A stretch of 64,000 nt of DNA, taken from positions 37,327,023 through 37,391,022 of the forward strand of contig CM057228.1 of the NCBI GenBank assembly GCA_029891385.1, written 5' to 3'. This DNA comes from Erythroxylum novogranatense (lineage: Eukaryota; Streptophyta; Magnoliopsida; Malpighiales; Erythroxylaceae). Position numbers and translations under genes: made by a program. The notes under the pieces were generated by a model. That model saw nothing but the letters and a program-made list of their open reading frames with translations. It was not told the DNA's origin and searched no databases. Positions 48,111-60,125 of the stretch are shown piece by piece; the first letter of the stretch is position 1, and every line of letters starts with the position of its first letter.

Positions 48111-48569
48111 TCCGCACATATGTCTCCTCATAGCCGGCATTCTGCCCACCAGGCTTCTTTCGGCCTTGATATTTTATCATGGGGTCCCACGGTCTCTGGA
48201 CAGTTTACCACAGCTTCTGCGTATGACTTGATCACGGACCAGACCGATCCCCCTCCTAACGGACTCTGGCATGACATTTGGCGTTGGGAAGGTACCCCGC
48301 GCATCCGTACTTTCCTTTGGCTTTTAGCGCACGACCGGCTCCTCACCAACCAGCAACGGGCGCATCACCATCTCTCCACTGACGGTACTTGCCCCCATTG
48401 CCCTGCTCTCGAAACCACTTTACATGTTCTCCGAGACTGCCCCCTGGCCCGCGCCGTCTGGCGCCAATTCCCCCAGTACCTTCTTCCCCCCGCTTTCCTT
48501 CTTCCTAGCGCTCCTGACTGGCTTGTCACTAATCTTCATCACCGCACGTCCTTTACTGGCCTGGCCTAG
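48111..48569 (+). pseudogene. LINE zinc-binding RT-tail (zf-RVT)
   Basis: Includes SAYDLITDQ, WRWEGTPRIRTFLWLLAHDR, CPHCPALETTLHVLRDCPLA and VWRQF, matching the plant zf-RVT domain with its CxxC...HxxxxC metal ligands intact. It lies in another phase than the reverse transcriptase. Confidence 0.87.
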
Positions 48570-48769
48570 CCATTCCTCTTCGGGCTCACTTGCTGGTACC
48601 TATGGACCTGGCGCAATAAATCTATCTTTGAGCCCGACTTTATTCGGCCAGAGTCCCCCATTCATGCCATCCTGGCTTATGGCCTTCAGCTCGTGCAGGC
48701 TTTGCATTGGCAACACCGTGCTTGTTTGGGGCCCCACCCCGCAGAGAACGTCTCGTAGGCTGGATTAAA

Positions 48770-49265
48770 CCGCCGAATGACTAGATAAAACTGAATACAA
48801 ATAGAGTTAGTCACACCCAGTCGTCCGATGCATCATCCGGCGACCTACTACGCGACTATACCGGCGCCTGGGTCGGAGGTTTTGTTCAGAACATCGGTCG
48901 GTGTTCGCCTCTTACCGCAAAACTTTGGGGTATTCTCTCTGGATTGCAGCTTACTTGGGACCTCGGGTACCGGCGGGTGGAGCTTGAGATCGACTCCCTT
49001 GCGACGGCAACCATCATATCATCTCACCATGCTTGGTCTTTGTCCCCGGACCCTCTAGTCAAAAACATTAATGAGCTGTTAGCGCAGAATTGGGTGGTGC
49101 GGCCTCGTCACATTTTCCGGGAGGGTAACCGTTGCGTGGATTGGCTAGCTCATTCAGCAGCTTCCTATGGCTTCGGTGTGACCCTTCTCCTTTCTACACC
49201 TACAAGGTGCCTCCCATTCCTCCTCGTGGATATGGCTGGGATTTGTTTCCCGAGATTTATGATGT
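48770..49265 (+). pseudogene. LINE RNase H domain
   Basis: Plant L1 elements can carry an RNase H after zf-RVT. Here it is broken into phases: a WIKPPND start near 48760, then a GAWVGGF-type part near 48860, then LWGILSGLQLTWDLGYRRVE and EIDSLATATII (48930-49025), and the end HIFREGNRCVDWLAHSA. The N-terminal DG pair is changed to NR. Confidence 0.82.
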
Positions 49266-49302
49266 AATTGTTTTGTTTCTTTCCCTTGTTACCAAAAAAA
49301 AA

Positions 49303-52059
49303 ATGTATTCAATTTAGGGACTTCATCCTTGATTCTCCCTTTATTTTTCACTTTTAATCATTCTATTCTTTAACCGAAGACACTATTTTTTTTTCTTCTC
49401 AACACTTAATTCTTATTTTCATTATGCTTATAGGAGGGCTCTGCATACTACATTCTACATCTTTGTATTTTTAAGCCTTGATCTACACCTTCTCAAACTC
49501 TCAAGATCTTAATTCCTTCCACCCTTTATAGGTTATTGATATCTAATAGGCAGAGTCTCGACGAATAGATGTATTTTGGTAAAGTTCAATATGCATATAG
49601 TGACTAATTGTTGGAAAGTAGTTATGGAGGCAAAGAGCAAGGTTTTGTACCATGCACATATCGTGTTAGGGTAGAAAAGAAAGTTGTTCATTTTATGGTA
49701 TGCACCATACGGGTTCATATATTAGTGCATGTAATCGTCAAGGCTATGCATGATAGAATTTTATCATAATTGTGGACTAGCATAATTAAATTTATTTGGT
49801 ACAAATCTCGATTAATTAGATGTCAATGATAATTCTCTCTTTAACGTGTCATTGAGCCTGTGTTCATGGGCTTGCTATGATGGGTAGGCTTGGCCCATGT
49901 ATTAGAAAGCACAGGAGGCCCTACTGCTAGCCAACCTTTTAAATACAGTTGTTCCATTGAAACTGTATGCGTCTTTTGCTGATTAAGGATTCGGAATAGC
50001 AGTAGAAATCCTCTGCATCTCTCTATCACGTCACTTCACAGAAAACCACAATGGATTCTATGTTTTCCCAATTTCCAGGTATTTATTAATCCGACTATTA
50101 AATATAGTATGTTGCAATTATAGGGTTAATTATTTGTGTAGATTAATCATGAAATTAATCTTGTATTTCGTTTCTAATTTTCTTTCAATGCATACCATTG
50201 TAAGTGTTTAGGGTTGACATCTTAAACATGATCCATAGTAGCTCTGCAAGAATATCAGTTATAAATAGGCTATCACGTATAAGACTGACTCCCTATATTT
50301 CTGTTTCTAATGGCATCGATTACAAGAACGAGGCTAAGCCCCCTGGAAATGGGATGTGCGACGGTGAGAGTATTGTGAGTCTATTATCTCTCTTATGGCA
50401 GTTGATTTATTCATACAACATCACAATTCCAGCAGTTTGATCCTCACGCTATTCATGGTATAAAAAGCTTTAAGGGTATTAATGTTTCTAGTAACATTGG
50501 CGAAGGAGTACTTATTTTGTTAGGTGTCCATTTTTCTTTTTAAAGGTGATAATAACTCATGTATTTTAAGATTTTCTTGAGTAAAAATATCAAAACATTT
50601 CACGAAATTTTCATAAATGACAAAAATGGCATCAACTGAATTCACAGTAAGCGCACTGGACTAAACTTAGGAGTGTAGGCTTGCAAAAACTACTCTTCAT
50701 AGGCTAAGATTTTCTTGACAAAGACACTCGAGCTCAAGATGGGGATGAGAATATAGGCTCAAATCAAGTTAATTGCCTCATTTTAGGGGATCAAATTTTC
50801 TGTCAATCAGTTTCTATCTTATTCTATTAAATTTTATTCACGTATTTTATATAAGGTTCATATTAATATATAGATAAAATTAAGTAACACAGGACTAGAA
50901 CTCTTTAATAAAAACAAAATGCTTCAACTCTCATTTTAGGATAAATCTTAGGCTATCTGAGCTCAATCAAGCTTCAAACAAACATTGGATTATAAGCTCG
51001 AATCCAACTAACCCACTACCACTACCATCCCAAATTCAAGTTGATTAGTGTTAAATATTAAGAGAAATCTTTAATTGAACTTAATGATAATAATTATGAG
51101 AATTTACTTTAAGTTGTCTCCTTTTTATTAACAATATTTCAAAAGTATAATTAGGGTCTAAATACCCTAGTAGAGTATAAATCTACTTTTATTAAAAAAA
51201 ATTGGCTGGTCTTTAATTCCTCATATGGATAAATTCTATTTTAATTATGCCACTCTTGAAGAAGAGTTTTTGGTCTTTGTTGAACAAATCAAATCCACCC
51301 TATATGTTAATCAGAGTTGCATCATAATTAAAATTGGAAGGTATAAGTTATAAAAAGTAAAAGAGATAGTCTAAGATGGGGATTGAACGGGGAAAGTTTG
51401 AATAACATTTTAAGCATTAACGTAAAATAATTTTATATTTCAAACCATTTAAATCATACTAAATCAAATCATATGCACTTACTCTAAATTAAGTTCTTTG
51501 GTTAATTTGAATTTATTTTATACTAATCTATCACTTTAAATTAAAATTTATAATAAAATTAATAAAGAAGAAATTCAATTTTACCCAAATTGAAGTGTAT
51601 AGGTTTTAATCAAATATCACAGTTATAAAATAAACTTACGAAGAATTAAAAGCCATTTTATATATTGTCTCTACAAAAGGAAAATAAGGTATACATGTGA
51701 TATTTTTCCTATTTTCTTTAAAGACAAATAATTAAAAAATTAATTAAGATATATCATATATGAAGACATAAGATATCTCTAGTTATCAATCATGTAGTTA
51801 AATAATTTTTCGTTTTACAGAATTTTAATTAAACAGGTATAATTAAAATTATTTTTTTAATAAAAGTGAGTAGAAACTCTTTATTTCATAACTTTTACAT
51901 TATTTAAACTCTTTATTTCATAACTTTTATATTATTTAAACACTTTATTTTCTTTTTATTATAAATGTGAGATGATAATTGAATAATGTATATTTTATCA
52001 GTCATAAACTAATAACGTATTATTATTAATTTAGAAAGTTCAAACTCAATCTTAGTCTG
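49303..52059. other. AT-rich intergenic region
   Basis: No gene is supported. Only one weak lead: a short ATG frame at 50051 (MDSMFSQFP) followed by a GT, with a plausible TATA near 49937; no later exon is recognised. Poly-purine and poly-AT runs are frequent, especially 51100-52020. Confidence 0.55.
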
Positions 52060-52200
52060 CGATGCTAACGGTGGATGCTTGTAGCGGAAACAGAAATAAT
52101 GCTAAAGATGAAAAACATAAACCAGTGCCATATCTTCTGTAAAGTCTCCCTTGCCCTGTTGCTACTTTTGCTAGGGCCTCAAAAGGGAGAGGTAAATGAT
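52060..52200 (-). pseudogene. Duplicated fragment of transporter last exon
   Basis: Read on the - strand, 52060-52150 gives LQKIWHWFMFFIFSIISVSA, the counterpart of [20 protein letters not shown] in the last exon of the transporter gene (about 52330-52395). The two are head-to-tail, about 260 bases apart, which indicates a partial tandem copy. It has no start or splice sites. Confidence 0.8.
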
Positions 52201-52287
52201 ACAATGAGAGATTACAAAACAAGAATCTCGAAAGTTGGATTCTGGGATGAGAGGATTTCAATCCCACCAAAAACCTGGAACTATTAA

Positions 52288-55200
52288 TCAATTTGACCTC
52301 CAAAAATCTATCACAATAAGCCTCACAGATGCAATTGTTGCAGAAACCGACATGACGCTAAAGATGATAATAAAAAACCAGTGCCATAGCTTCTGTAAGG
52401 AGTTAAGCTTGGTTCCCTTTGCCACCAGGTACATGTGGTTGGGTATAACAAATGTTAGGGGAAGGACACAAATGGATCCAATGAGGCCAATGAAGTCTCC
52501 GAAAAATGGTAGAAGAGCTGCTATCAGTGAAGTAACAAGCAGGTAGCTACCTCTTATGGTGATTCTAAATAACAAGTTCCGAATTGCCAATGCACTTCCT
52601 TTAAGTCCATATTTGGTATCAAAGTACTCATATGATGGACATGCCAATATCTAAACGAGAACCATGTTAATTATTAGCCTCCAAGCAAAGTGCAGAAGCT
52701 TTTATATGAAAAATAGTAAAAAAGTTGAACAAGAAGAATCAAAAATGGAAAAAAGTGCAGGTTATGGATAAATCGTACATGAAAATTAATGGTTGCTTGG
52801 AAGAATGCTGCAACATTGGCAAATGCCTTCGCCCAAGCAGGACCACTGGCATTGTTAAGCAAATAAGATGATGTTGATGATCCGTAAGCCCAATACCCGA
52901 TAAAGACAACTGCATATATTGGTATAACTCCAACTGTAAACTGCACACACAGCGCTTTAATCATGTTTTCAGTAGCAGGGGCTCTCAGAGTTGCCTGTTA
53001 CAAGATGTTCGAATTAGTTTGTTGCTAAAACAGAGATTAGCAAAGACTCAGACCGAAACAGAAAAAGGAGAAAAACTGGAAGTAGCAATAATCACAGAAG
53101 GATTTTTAACTTCTGATTTGTAAAATTATTAAAATAAAAATCAATATATCAACTGCAGATCCATTTTCAAAGGCCACAATTATTATTTTCTTTCTGTAAT
53201 AATTTTAAGATAACAAGCCATAATCTTTGATAACTTTGATGGATTTGAATTCATGGGCAACCTGTATCTCAGGAATCATGCCAGTACTAAACGGAACAAA
53301 ACAATTGGAAATAGCCAGTATTGCCATAAAGATTCTTCCTGTCAATGTTCCAGGTATGCTATAGTCCCTGGGCGGTGCCTTGACTCCTACAAAAGTAAAC
53401 ACATGAATCTGAAGTTAAATACTATATAAGCTTGTACACTAAAGAAGCCATTTCAGCAAAACCACAAGCAATTCATCAACTGATGAGTCAATTGCATTCA
53501 CGAGAAGTGCCAGAGAGAGGACCAATAAATATAAAAAAGACACGAAACTTAGCTCTTGTGCAACTGACATTCAGAGAAACCACGTCAATTACTTATCCAA
53601 GTTTTCAATGTATAATGCTGCAGTGAACTTACCATCTCCAATGGAGACTGCAAGTGCTACAACAACATATATCACAGTAAAAATTGCCGACAGGCGCAAC
53701 CAAACTGCCATAGCTGACAAATGAGGAACCATAATTGCAAGTATGAAACATGCAAGCCCTGCAATGAGATTGCGTTGTGAGAGCTTCAGTGCATTGTCAT
53801 CCCTAAAAAGATTATATACACCCTGCATGTCAAGTAAATAGAATTACAACAAACACAAAGAAAGATCGTGATTGTGCACTTCACCAGAGAATATCAACAA
53901 AAACCAACCAAGATAGAATGTATTACCACAAGTATCAAGTTCAAGAGCATGCCGATCGAACAAAAAACTCAATTATGACAATCTACCTCTTGCATGTGAG
54001 TAAATTTACGTATAATTTTCATACTCTAACTATTCACTAAAAAAAATCCCAAATGAGCTACAGATCCCCTAATTATACTGATTCACCTCTTCAATACGCT
54101 ACCAAAATTGATCTGATCCAACCAATCTATACTGAAACTCTAAAATGCACTCAAGATTAGATATTCTATGTCTCTAGAATTTTCTCTATAATATTCACAT
54201 GCTTGTAGAATCGTGAGAAGAACCAGACTTATCCACGCTACTCTTCCACTAGACACAGTAAATACATTCAGAATATAAAACCAGGGTGTTACAAATTGAT
54301 GAAAGCCAAGTGCTGTGATTTCCTTCTACCTGAAAAGCTGAACCAACCATAATGATGAATCCAATATTAGCCATGAAAAGATTAAGGTATTGCAGTATCC
54401 AAATGGTATAATAACCCTTCTTCCCTGTAATGAAAGGCCCAGTAAAACACAATTAATGAAGAAACCACAATAAAGCATATTTTGTATGTAGGAGTCACAT
54501 TATGACACTAAAAAACAGGAATTGCTAAAAACTATGTTGTTTTGTCTTAGACCATACCGTAAATATACCCTGCAAGATCTCTGTATCTAATGTGCCTCTT
54601 CCCATCATATTCATGGAGTTTCGCAATAAGTCCACTTGCGTATAATGACAGTGTAGTGGCTGCAATGAAACCAACTACACCACATACCCAACCTAAGTGA
54701 ACCATAATGATCTCAGAATAACCCAGTATATAAGCACTGTTGATACAAGTGGTGAGAACAGCACATGCATGTACCCATGACTCTGCAAGATTCCAACAGA
54801 AATAAAGAAGTATTTCAAATGACTGATTCTACATTTGATTTTCATTTGTGACAGAAAAAGCGGTATCATGGAGAATTATGCAACATTTGCCTTTGTTATA
54901 TCCTCCAATGATTCAAGAATGATGAGCTTGTGTCCGGTTGAATTCAATTTTTCCGTAGAAGGCTCTGCATTTCCTAACGTTCCTCTCAAAGTAAAACCAC
55001 ATCCATGGACCCATATAAACCGATTACAGTTTTCTTAATGAATTTAAATTTCATTCCATTAAACGAGTGTAGCTATTGACCTAACAAGATAACTCTGGCG
55101 CCTAAATTACAGAGTACAAGCACCGTGGTAAAGCCAGAGGAAACAAAGGAAAAAATACTTCGAAGGAGGGCCGGTCAACTTGAACAAAAACGTAGCAGAA

Positions 55201-55945
55201 TAAAGCACCATATCTGGAAGAAAACTACACTAGATCTAAAAGAAACACTTGAGGGACCAAAGAACTTCAAATCTGGACCATAAGAGGCCAGATCTGGGAA
55301 GCAACCACATATAGAGACAAGAAACGTGCCCCAGTTAAAGAATGAAGAGGAACCTGGGATACAGAGAGTCTAGCAACGGTCCTCGCTGACCCGAGTATCC
55401 AGGTCGGCCTAAGGCGAAGCTTGGAGAGGGTAGTTTTTGTGAAAGACATTTCCAGTTACTGTTTATCCATCGAAATTTATTACTTGCAGAAGATGCAGTG
55501 GTCCTATTCCTCATTTCCAAATATAGACGCACTTACTGATTATTTAGGCATGATCCAGACTAATGAAGCATCTAAAAGAGTCAATAGACCAAAGATTACA
55601 TATGAAATCCCTATTATACTATACAGTGTACACCAAACCCAAAAGCCCCTGTTCGTAGATTGCGGCACCTAGATATAACGCAGGATATGAGAAAGTGGAA
55701 ACACCCCTGTTTCGTAGAACTGAAAAAGAAAAGAAACAAAAGGTGGAACCTTTACTAATTTGGTGTGCGGTACTGGCATTGTCATCAAGACACGGATCAT
55801 CATGTTGATTGGCTGTTATATACAGAGAGTTCTTTGCTCCTCCTTGTACATACACTTGAGGGAGCTGTTGGTTTTCTTCATTTTCATCAGACAAGAGCGA
55901 CAAGCCCTCTATTTCAGCGTCCAGGTTTACTGCAGCAGGCATCAT
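52288..55945 (-). CDS. ProT-type amino acid/proline transporter (AAAP family), seven exons
   Basis: Seven exons can be joined with GT...AG borders, all in phase: 55945-55750, 54782-54558, 54424-54330, 53822-53633, 53386-53262, 52994-52779 and 52650-52288. They total 1410 nt, or 469 residues plus stop, the usual ProT length. The N-terminus is acidic, then [112 protein letters not shown] and [16 protein letters not shown]. These match plant ProT/GAT proteins that carry proline, GABA and betaine with protons across the plasma membrane through about 11 helices. The end is [10 protein letters not shown] in place of the usual ...SKNFHVFADL type, so substrate preference is unclear. Start: first of two adjacent ATGs. 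I see no stop or frameshift in the exons. Confidence 0.88.
54783..55749 (-). other. Intron 1 of the transporter gene
   Basis: 967 bases bounded by GT at 55749-55748 and AG at 54784-54783 on the - strand. This is the longest intron; no nested element is recognised inside. Confidence 0.8.
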
Positions 55946-58015
55946 CTCCCACTTCTCTTACTAAAGAGACTGTCCAGTCGAACCTGGTAAAGAGATGGTT
56001 CTAATTAGGACAGGAGTGGCGTTAGCCGCATTACATTGTGTTTTGTTGGCGTACCTGATTCTTACGATGTTTCATCACTCATGGGAGAGGAAGGCCCACT
56101 TTGGAATTGAATTTGACTCGGATTATGCCTCTCTTCAATTACAAGCCATTGGTGTTAGCATATGTCCACGCGTAAACTAAGCTTAAAATAAAAATAAATG
56201 GCCTTGAGATTGAGAATCCCTCATGTGAGGACTTTCGCGTTTCCAAAACTTGTTCAGTTATGTGGGACCCCAGGATTGTTTCCTACGGTCGGTGTTCTTT
56301 TCTTTCTCCTCACGGCGCCTAAGTTTGGTAAAGAAGTAATGCAGAACAATGTTCCCATGTTTGACTAATATAATCAAAACAGTTTCCAATTGATTAATTT
56401 TAATGAGTAAAGAGTAGTATTAGGTTTGTGATTAATATGTTTAAATTAATAGGAAAATAAGATACAATGGGATATGTGAATTGTGGCCCATGAGAAATTT
56501 ATTGAATATGACAGCTACGTGTTGACCTATTAATTTTGACTTTTAAACCCCAAAGGCAAAACCTGATTTATATATTTATTTTAAGATTTTAAAATTTAAA
56601 TTACCTATGAAAATAAGTGAACTGGAATTGGATCCATCAAATAAGAAAAACGCTGTTAATCACAAAACTGGAGTTTTGATAGTTTGTTTAAATTAGTAAT
56701 AAAATTATAAATATGCTAAATTTCTAATGGATATTTAATTAAAAGGTAAAAATATATCATATTAAAAATATATAGGTTGGAATGTAATAAATCAATAAGT
56801 AAAATTAGCACTAAACATCTAAAATGAAAATTTAAAAATTAAGGAAATGTATAGTGTAATGTGCTTGTTATAAATGTATAAAATATATAAAAAACTCGTA
56901 TTTAAATCAAAGTTAAAATAAATAAATGTGGTGTAATTTAAAATTTTGTTATAAGATTATTAATATGAAATTTTTTAATTTATAATAATAAAAGAATCAC
57001 GAAAGAATTATTCAAAATATATTAATGTAAAATGTTTTGTTATTAATTAAATATTATAGTTAATTAAGGTTTAAAAGTGAAGAACTTATAATTTAATACG
57101 TTGTGAAAAGTATAAATATTTAATTAATTAAGATGGTAAAGAAGGGTAACATTTTATATTATTTAATGTATAAATGAATATTATGCAATTTTAACTTGTC
57201 ATAAAATTGTGAGGATTTAAATTTATTAATGTATATTAAGAAAGGAATTATGATAGAAATATTAAAATCATATAATTTAGAATAGTAAAACAGATAATTA
57301 AAATAAGATTGTAAAATTGTAAATGTATATTAAGAAAGGAAGTACGAAAGGAAGTGCAATGTATATAATTTTGTTTTAGTAGTTCTCTTACGGGTGTTTT
57401 AGTATCAAAATTTTCAACTTTTAATTTTTTTACAATGATCATCTTATAATTTTGTTTTAAACTGTTATATAATTGAATTACACTTATAATAGATATTACT
57501 TATTATAATACATATTACTTAGCTAAACAAAAGGTGATTTAAAATATATCTAAAGGTGTAGGTTAAGATTTGGTTTGGGTTAGGTTTTTCTTGACGCAAA
57601 CCCAAACATTAAAGCCATAAAATCAATCACGCATTTTTTCATTTCTTGCACTTTCGTTCATTTTGTTTGGATTTTATTCATTCTCTTCTTTTCTTTTTCT
57701 CTATCTAACAATTCTAATTTGATTCTACTCTCATTTTTTACATTCATTTAATAAAAATGATTCAAAATAAGAGTGTGTTGAGGTGAAATAAGAGTGGCAA
57801 ATGAAGTAAAAATAAGGAAAAATGGAGATAGAAATGGAAGAATTAAGAAAAGAGAGGAGGAAGATGGCTGGAGAGTTTCGGAAGAAGAAAGTCACGATCG
57901 TGTAAAAGGATGATCGTGACTTTTCTAAATTTACTTGAATCTCGCTATCGTGTTGGAGCACGATCGTGACTTTAAAGTAAAAGTTTGAAATTCTTTTTGC
58001 AATAATAAATAATGG
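55946..58015. other. Upstream region of the transporter and AT-rich spacer
   Basis: No gene. 55946-56350 should include the transporter promoter and leader on the - strand, but no clear TATA box can be assigned. From 56390 the sequence is very AT-rich. A hairpin with AAAGTCACGATC arms lies at 57888-57923, and a third copy of cacgatcgtgactttaaag lies near 57959. Confidence 0.55.
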
Positions 58016-58055
58016 TTCTCACGGGTGTGACATAATTAAGTCACACCGGTGAGAA
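58016..58055. repeat. Inverted repeat with 16-bp arms
   Basis: TTCTCACGGGTGTGAC and GTCACACCGGTGAGAA, one mismatch, separated by an 8-base AT loop. It is GC-rich against an AT-rich background. It may be the end of a small inverted-repeat element or a regulatory hairpin. Confidence 0.8.
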
Positions 58056-58061
58056 GCATTG

Positions 58062-58217
58062 ATATTAAAAATTTTCAACTTTTTTATTTTCCTTATTTAC
58101 AACAATCTTAAGTAAGAAGCATTTATATTAAAAATTTCAACTTTTATTTTTTATTTCCCTTATCTACAGCGATCATATTATAATTTTGTTTTTAGTATTA
58201 AAAATTTCAACTTTTCC
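58062..58217. repeat. Dispersed AT-rich repeat
   Basis: The phrase attaaaaatttcaacttttattttt...ccttatctaca...gatcatattataattttgttttagtat occurs here two to three times in tandem and again at 57399-57460. Confidence 0.6.
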
Positions 58218-58419
58218 TTTGACGGGTAAAAAGGAATTTCTAGTTCATTTTATTTTTAAAAATTGTTACAACTTGAAAAAATATTTGAAATGTAGACAAC
58301 ATAGAAATTGACATCATTATTTCAAATGTGCAGATAAGTTGAAGATTAGAAGATCTAAGGATAGTGGATGAACGGTGAAAGCAACTTCGTGAAAGTAAGA
58401 AAGAAGTAGAGCATACGTT

Positions 58420-58600
58420 AACGCTTTGCAATTGTTGCCTCATATATCCATTCTCGTAAACCAGTTGGGACACCTGTTTCTGCAGGCGATCATTCTCCTC
58501 CATCAGCAGCTTATTTATTGCTGTTAATTTCGAACTTATTATTTGAAGTCTTAAAGCATTTTTTCTTTGGTTCTTTCGACATTTGCATATCCAAAAGATG
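58420..58600 (-). pseudogene. HD-ZIP III leucine-zipper fragment
   Basis: About 58 codons read CRKNQRKNALRLQIISSKLT, then AINKLLMEENDRLQKQVSQL and VYENGYMRQQLQ. This is the leucine zipper that directly follows the homeodomain in HD-ZIP III regulators (REVOLUTA/PHABULOSA/ATHB-8/ATHB-15 type; family form CREKQRKEASRLQ...KLTAMNKLLMEENDRLQKQV). The homeodomain, START domain, MEKHLA domain and microRNA target region are absent, so it is a fragment, not a gene. It may be an isolated exon copy; flanks are AT-rich. Confidence 0.85.
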
Positions 58601-58899
58601 TTTTGTGTGAGATTCCTAAAAATTTCCTTCAGCGTATCTGACATTGAGCTGTGCCACTCCATGATTATCTTTTTCACATAAAACCCAATTGAAAGAAAAA
58701 AGATATATACCCAAGACAAGTTTTGATATAGCCAAAAATATGCAAAACAATTGCACTTGCATGATGTCGTAACTAGAAATATAATAAACATAGCATCATA
58801 ATGAAACAATAACATCAACAATATGGCATGCATCTTATGCATATTTACGTAAGATACATGCACGTATATAGTAGAAGAAATTTAACCGAAATCATAACA

Positions 58900-59208
58900 T
58901 ACCTCTAGCCATTGCCTCTCCACCGAAGGTCTTCTTGTGTCTCTGAAAAGTCTGAATCTTCTATCATCTCCTTAGCACAACCAATGATGTAAGACTGATG
59001 CTTAGTGAATATAGGGACCCAAACAACGTTTTAAACCGACTTCCATACCTACTTGGTCTCTGCCCATCACAGAGAAGAACGGTCGGGTATATAGACGACA
59101 AAATTTGCATGTGTTATGGGTTCAATAATGAAATGGACCATACAATCATACGTGAACAGTAGGGTTAGGTAAAAATCTTGAACATTATGGTTAGGTAAAA
59201 ATCTTACA
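58900..59208 (-). repeat. Likely 3' LTR of copia copy 2
   Basis: On the - strand TGTAAGATTTTTACC begins one base after a purine tract, so the border at 59208 is well supported. The lower border is not seen; a region to about 58900 has LTR character. Near its start a 23-24 base unit (ttaggtaaaaatcttgaac.../ttaggtaaaaatcttac) is repeated. Confidence 0.6.
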
Positions 59209-59221
59209 TTCTCCCACTTGG
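59209..59221 (-). other. Copia copy 2 polypurine tract
   Basis: CCAAGTGGGAGAA on the - strand, directly followed by the LTR TG. This is a common copia polypurine form. Confidence 0.8.
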
Positions 59222-59489
59222 TCCATTTAACCCAACAACACATATAACATGAAAGCAAGTATATGAATCATGGCGATAGGTCCTCTTATAGTGAGTATTA
59301 TCTTCCATGTATTACATATACAAAATTTCTCATTATTAACTCTTAAACTTAATGAACAAATCATATGTTTATTTTAGGTCCAAATTAAATGACATTTCTC
59401 AAAACCAATCAAAATATGTGTGCATAAAATTTATGAGAAAATATCACACTGAATAAGAGTTCCATTGAATCAACAAATGTACAACAAAA

Positions 59490-60125
59490 TCACATTATGG
59501 AATCAAGTCCCATTTGCACTACGTGATCTTTAAACTGCTTAGGTGGCATGGCTTTAGTTAAAGGATTTGCAATCATCAAATCAATGCTAATGTGCTCTAT
59601 AACAATTTTCTTTTCCTTAACACGTTCTCTTATGGCTAAATACTTAATGTCGATATGCTTACTTCGATTTTCACTTTTGTTATTTTTAGCTATAAAGACC
59701 GCAGCGAAGTTGTCACAATTCAATCTTAATGGCTTAGAAATTGAATCAATAACTCTAAGCCCAGATATGAAACTCTTCAATCATACACCATGCGAGGTAG
59801 CCTCAAAACATGATACGAACTTAACCTCCATAGTGGAAGTAGCAATCAGGGGCTGCTTGGCAGTTCTCCAAGATACAGCTCCACCAGCTAGCATGAATAT
59901 ATAACCAGATGTTGATTTCCTTAAATCAACGCAACTAGCAAAGTTTGAATCGAAGTATCCAACTACTTCCAAGTTCTCAGTTCGTTTATATAAAAGCATG
60001 TAATCCTTTGTGCCCTAAAGATATCTCATAACTTTCTTTGTAGCTTTCCAGTGGTCAATACCTGGATTACTTTGATATCTTCCTAACATGTCAACAACAT
60101 ATGCAATGTCAGGTCGGGTGCAGAC
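59490..60125 (-). pseudogene. Copia copy 2 RNase H
   Basis: Motifs: VVGYFDSNFASCVDLRKSTS, GGAVSWRTAKQPLIATSTME, LNCDNFAAVFIAKNNKSENR, SKHIDIKYLAIRERV and ANPLTKAMPPKQFKDHV. A stop near 59781 (after CFEATSHGV) and others break it. The first catalytic Asp (FDSNFA) is present. Confidence 0.88.

Larger units (their letters stand above)
46011..49302 (+). mobile_element. L1-type LINE, 5'-truncated
   Basis: A plant L1-clade ORF2 without its endonuclease: reverse transcriptase, zf-RVT and a C-terminal RNase H, then a short 3' region ending in about nine to ten A at 49293-49302. It starts abruptly at FGHIFHWKKRLMARLQ, well inside ORF2, as expected of incomplete reverse transcription. No target duplication was found by eye. 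GC content is visibly above the surrounding AT-rich DNA. Confidence 0.9.

Noticed and set aside
50051..50440. Possible small two-exon gene (MDSMFSQFP, then a Lys/Pro-rich frame)
   Set aside because: The first ATG is followed by a possible splice donor, but no second exon can be joined with confidence and no family is recognised.
52235..52546. 103-residue + strand frame over the transporter
   Set aside because: It is the complement of exon 7 of the transporter gene.
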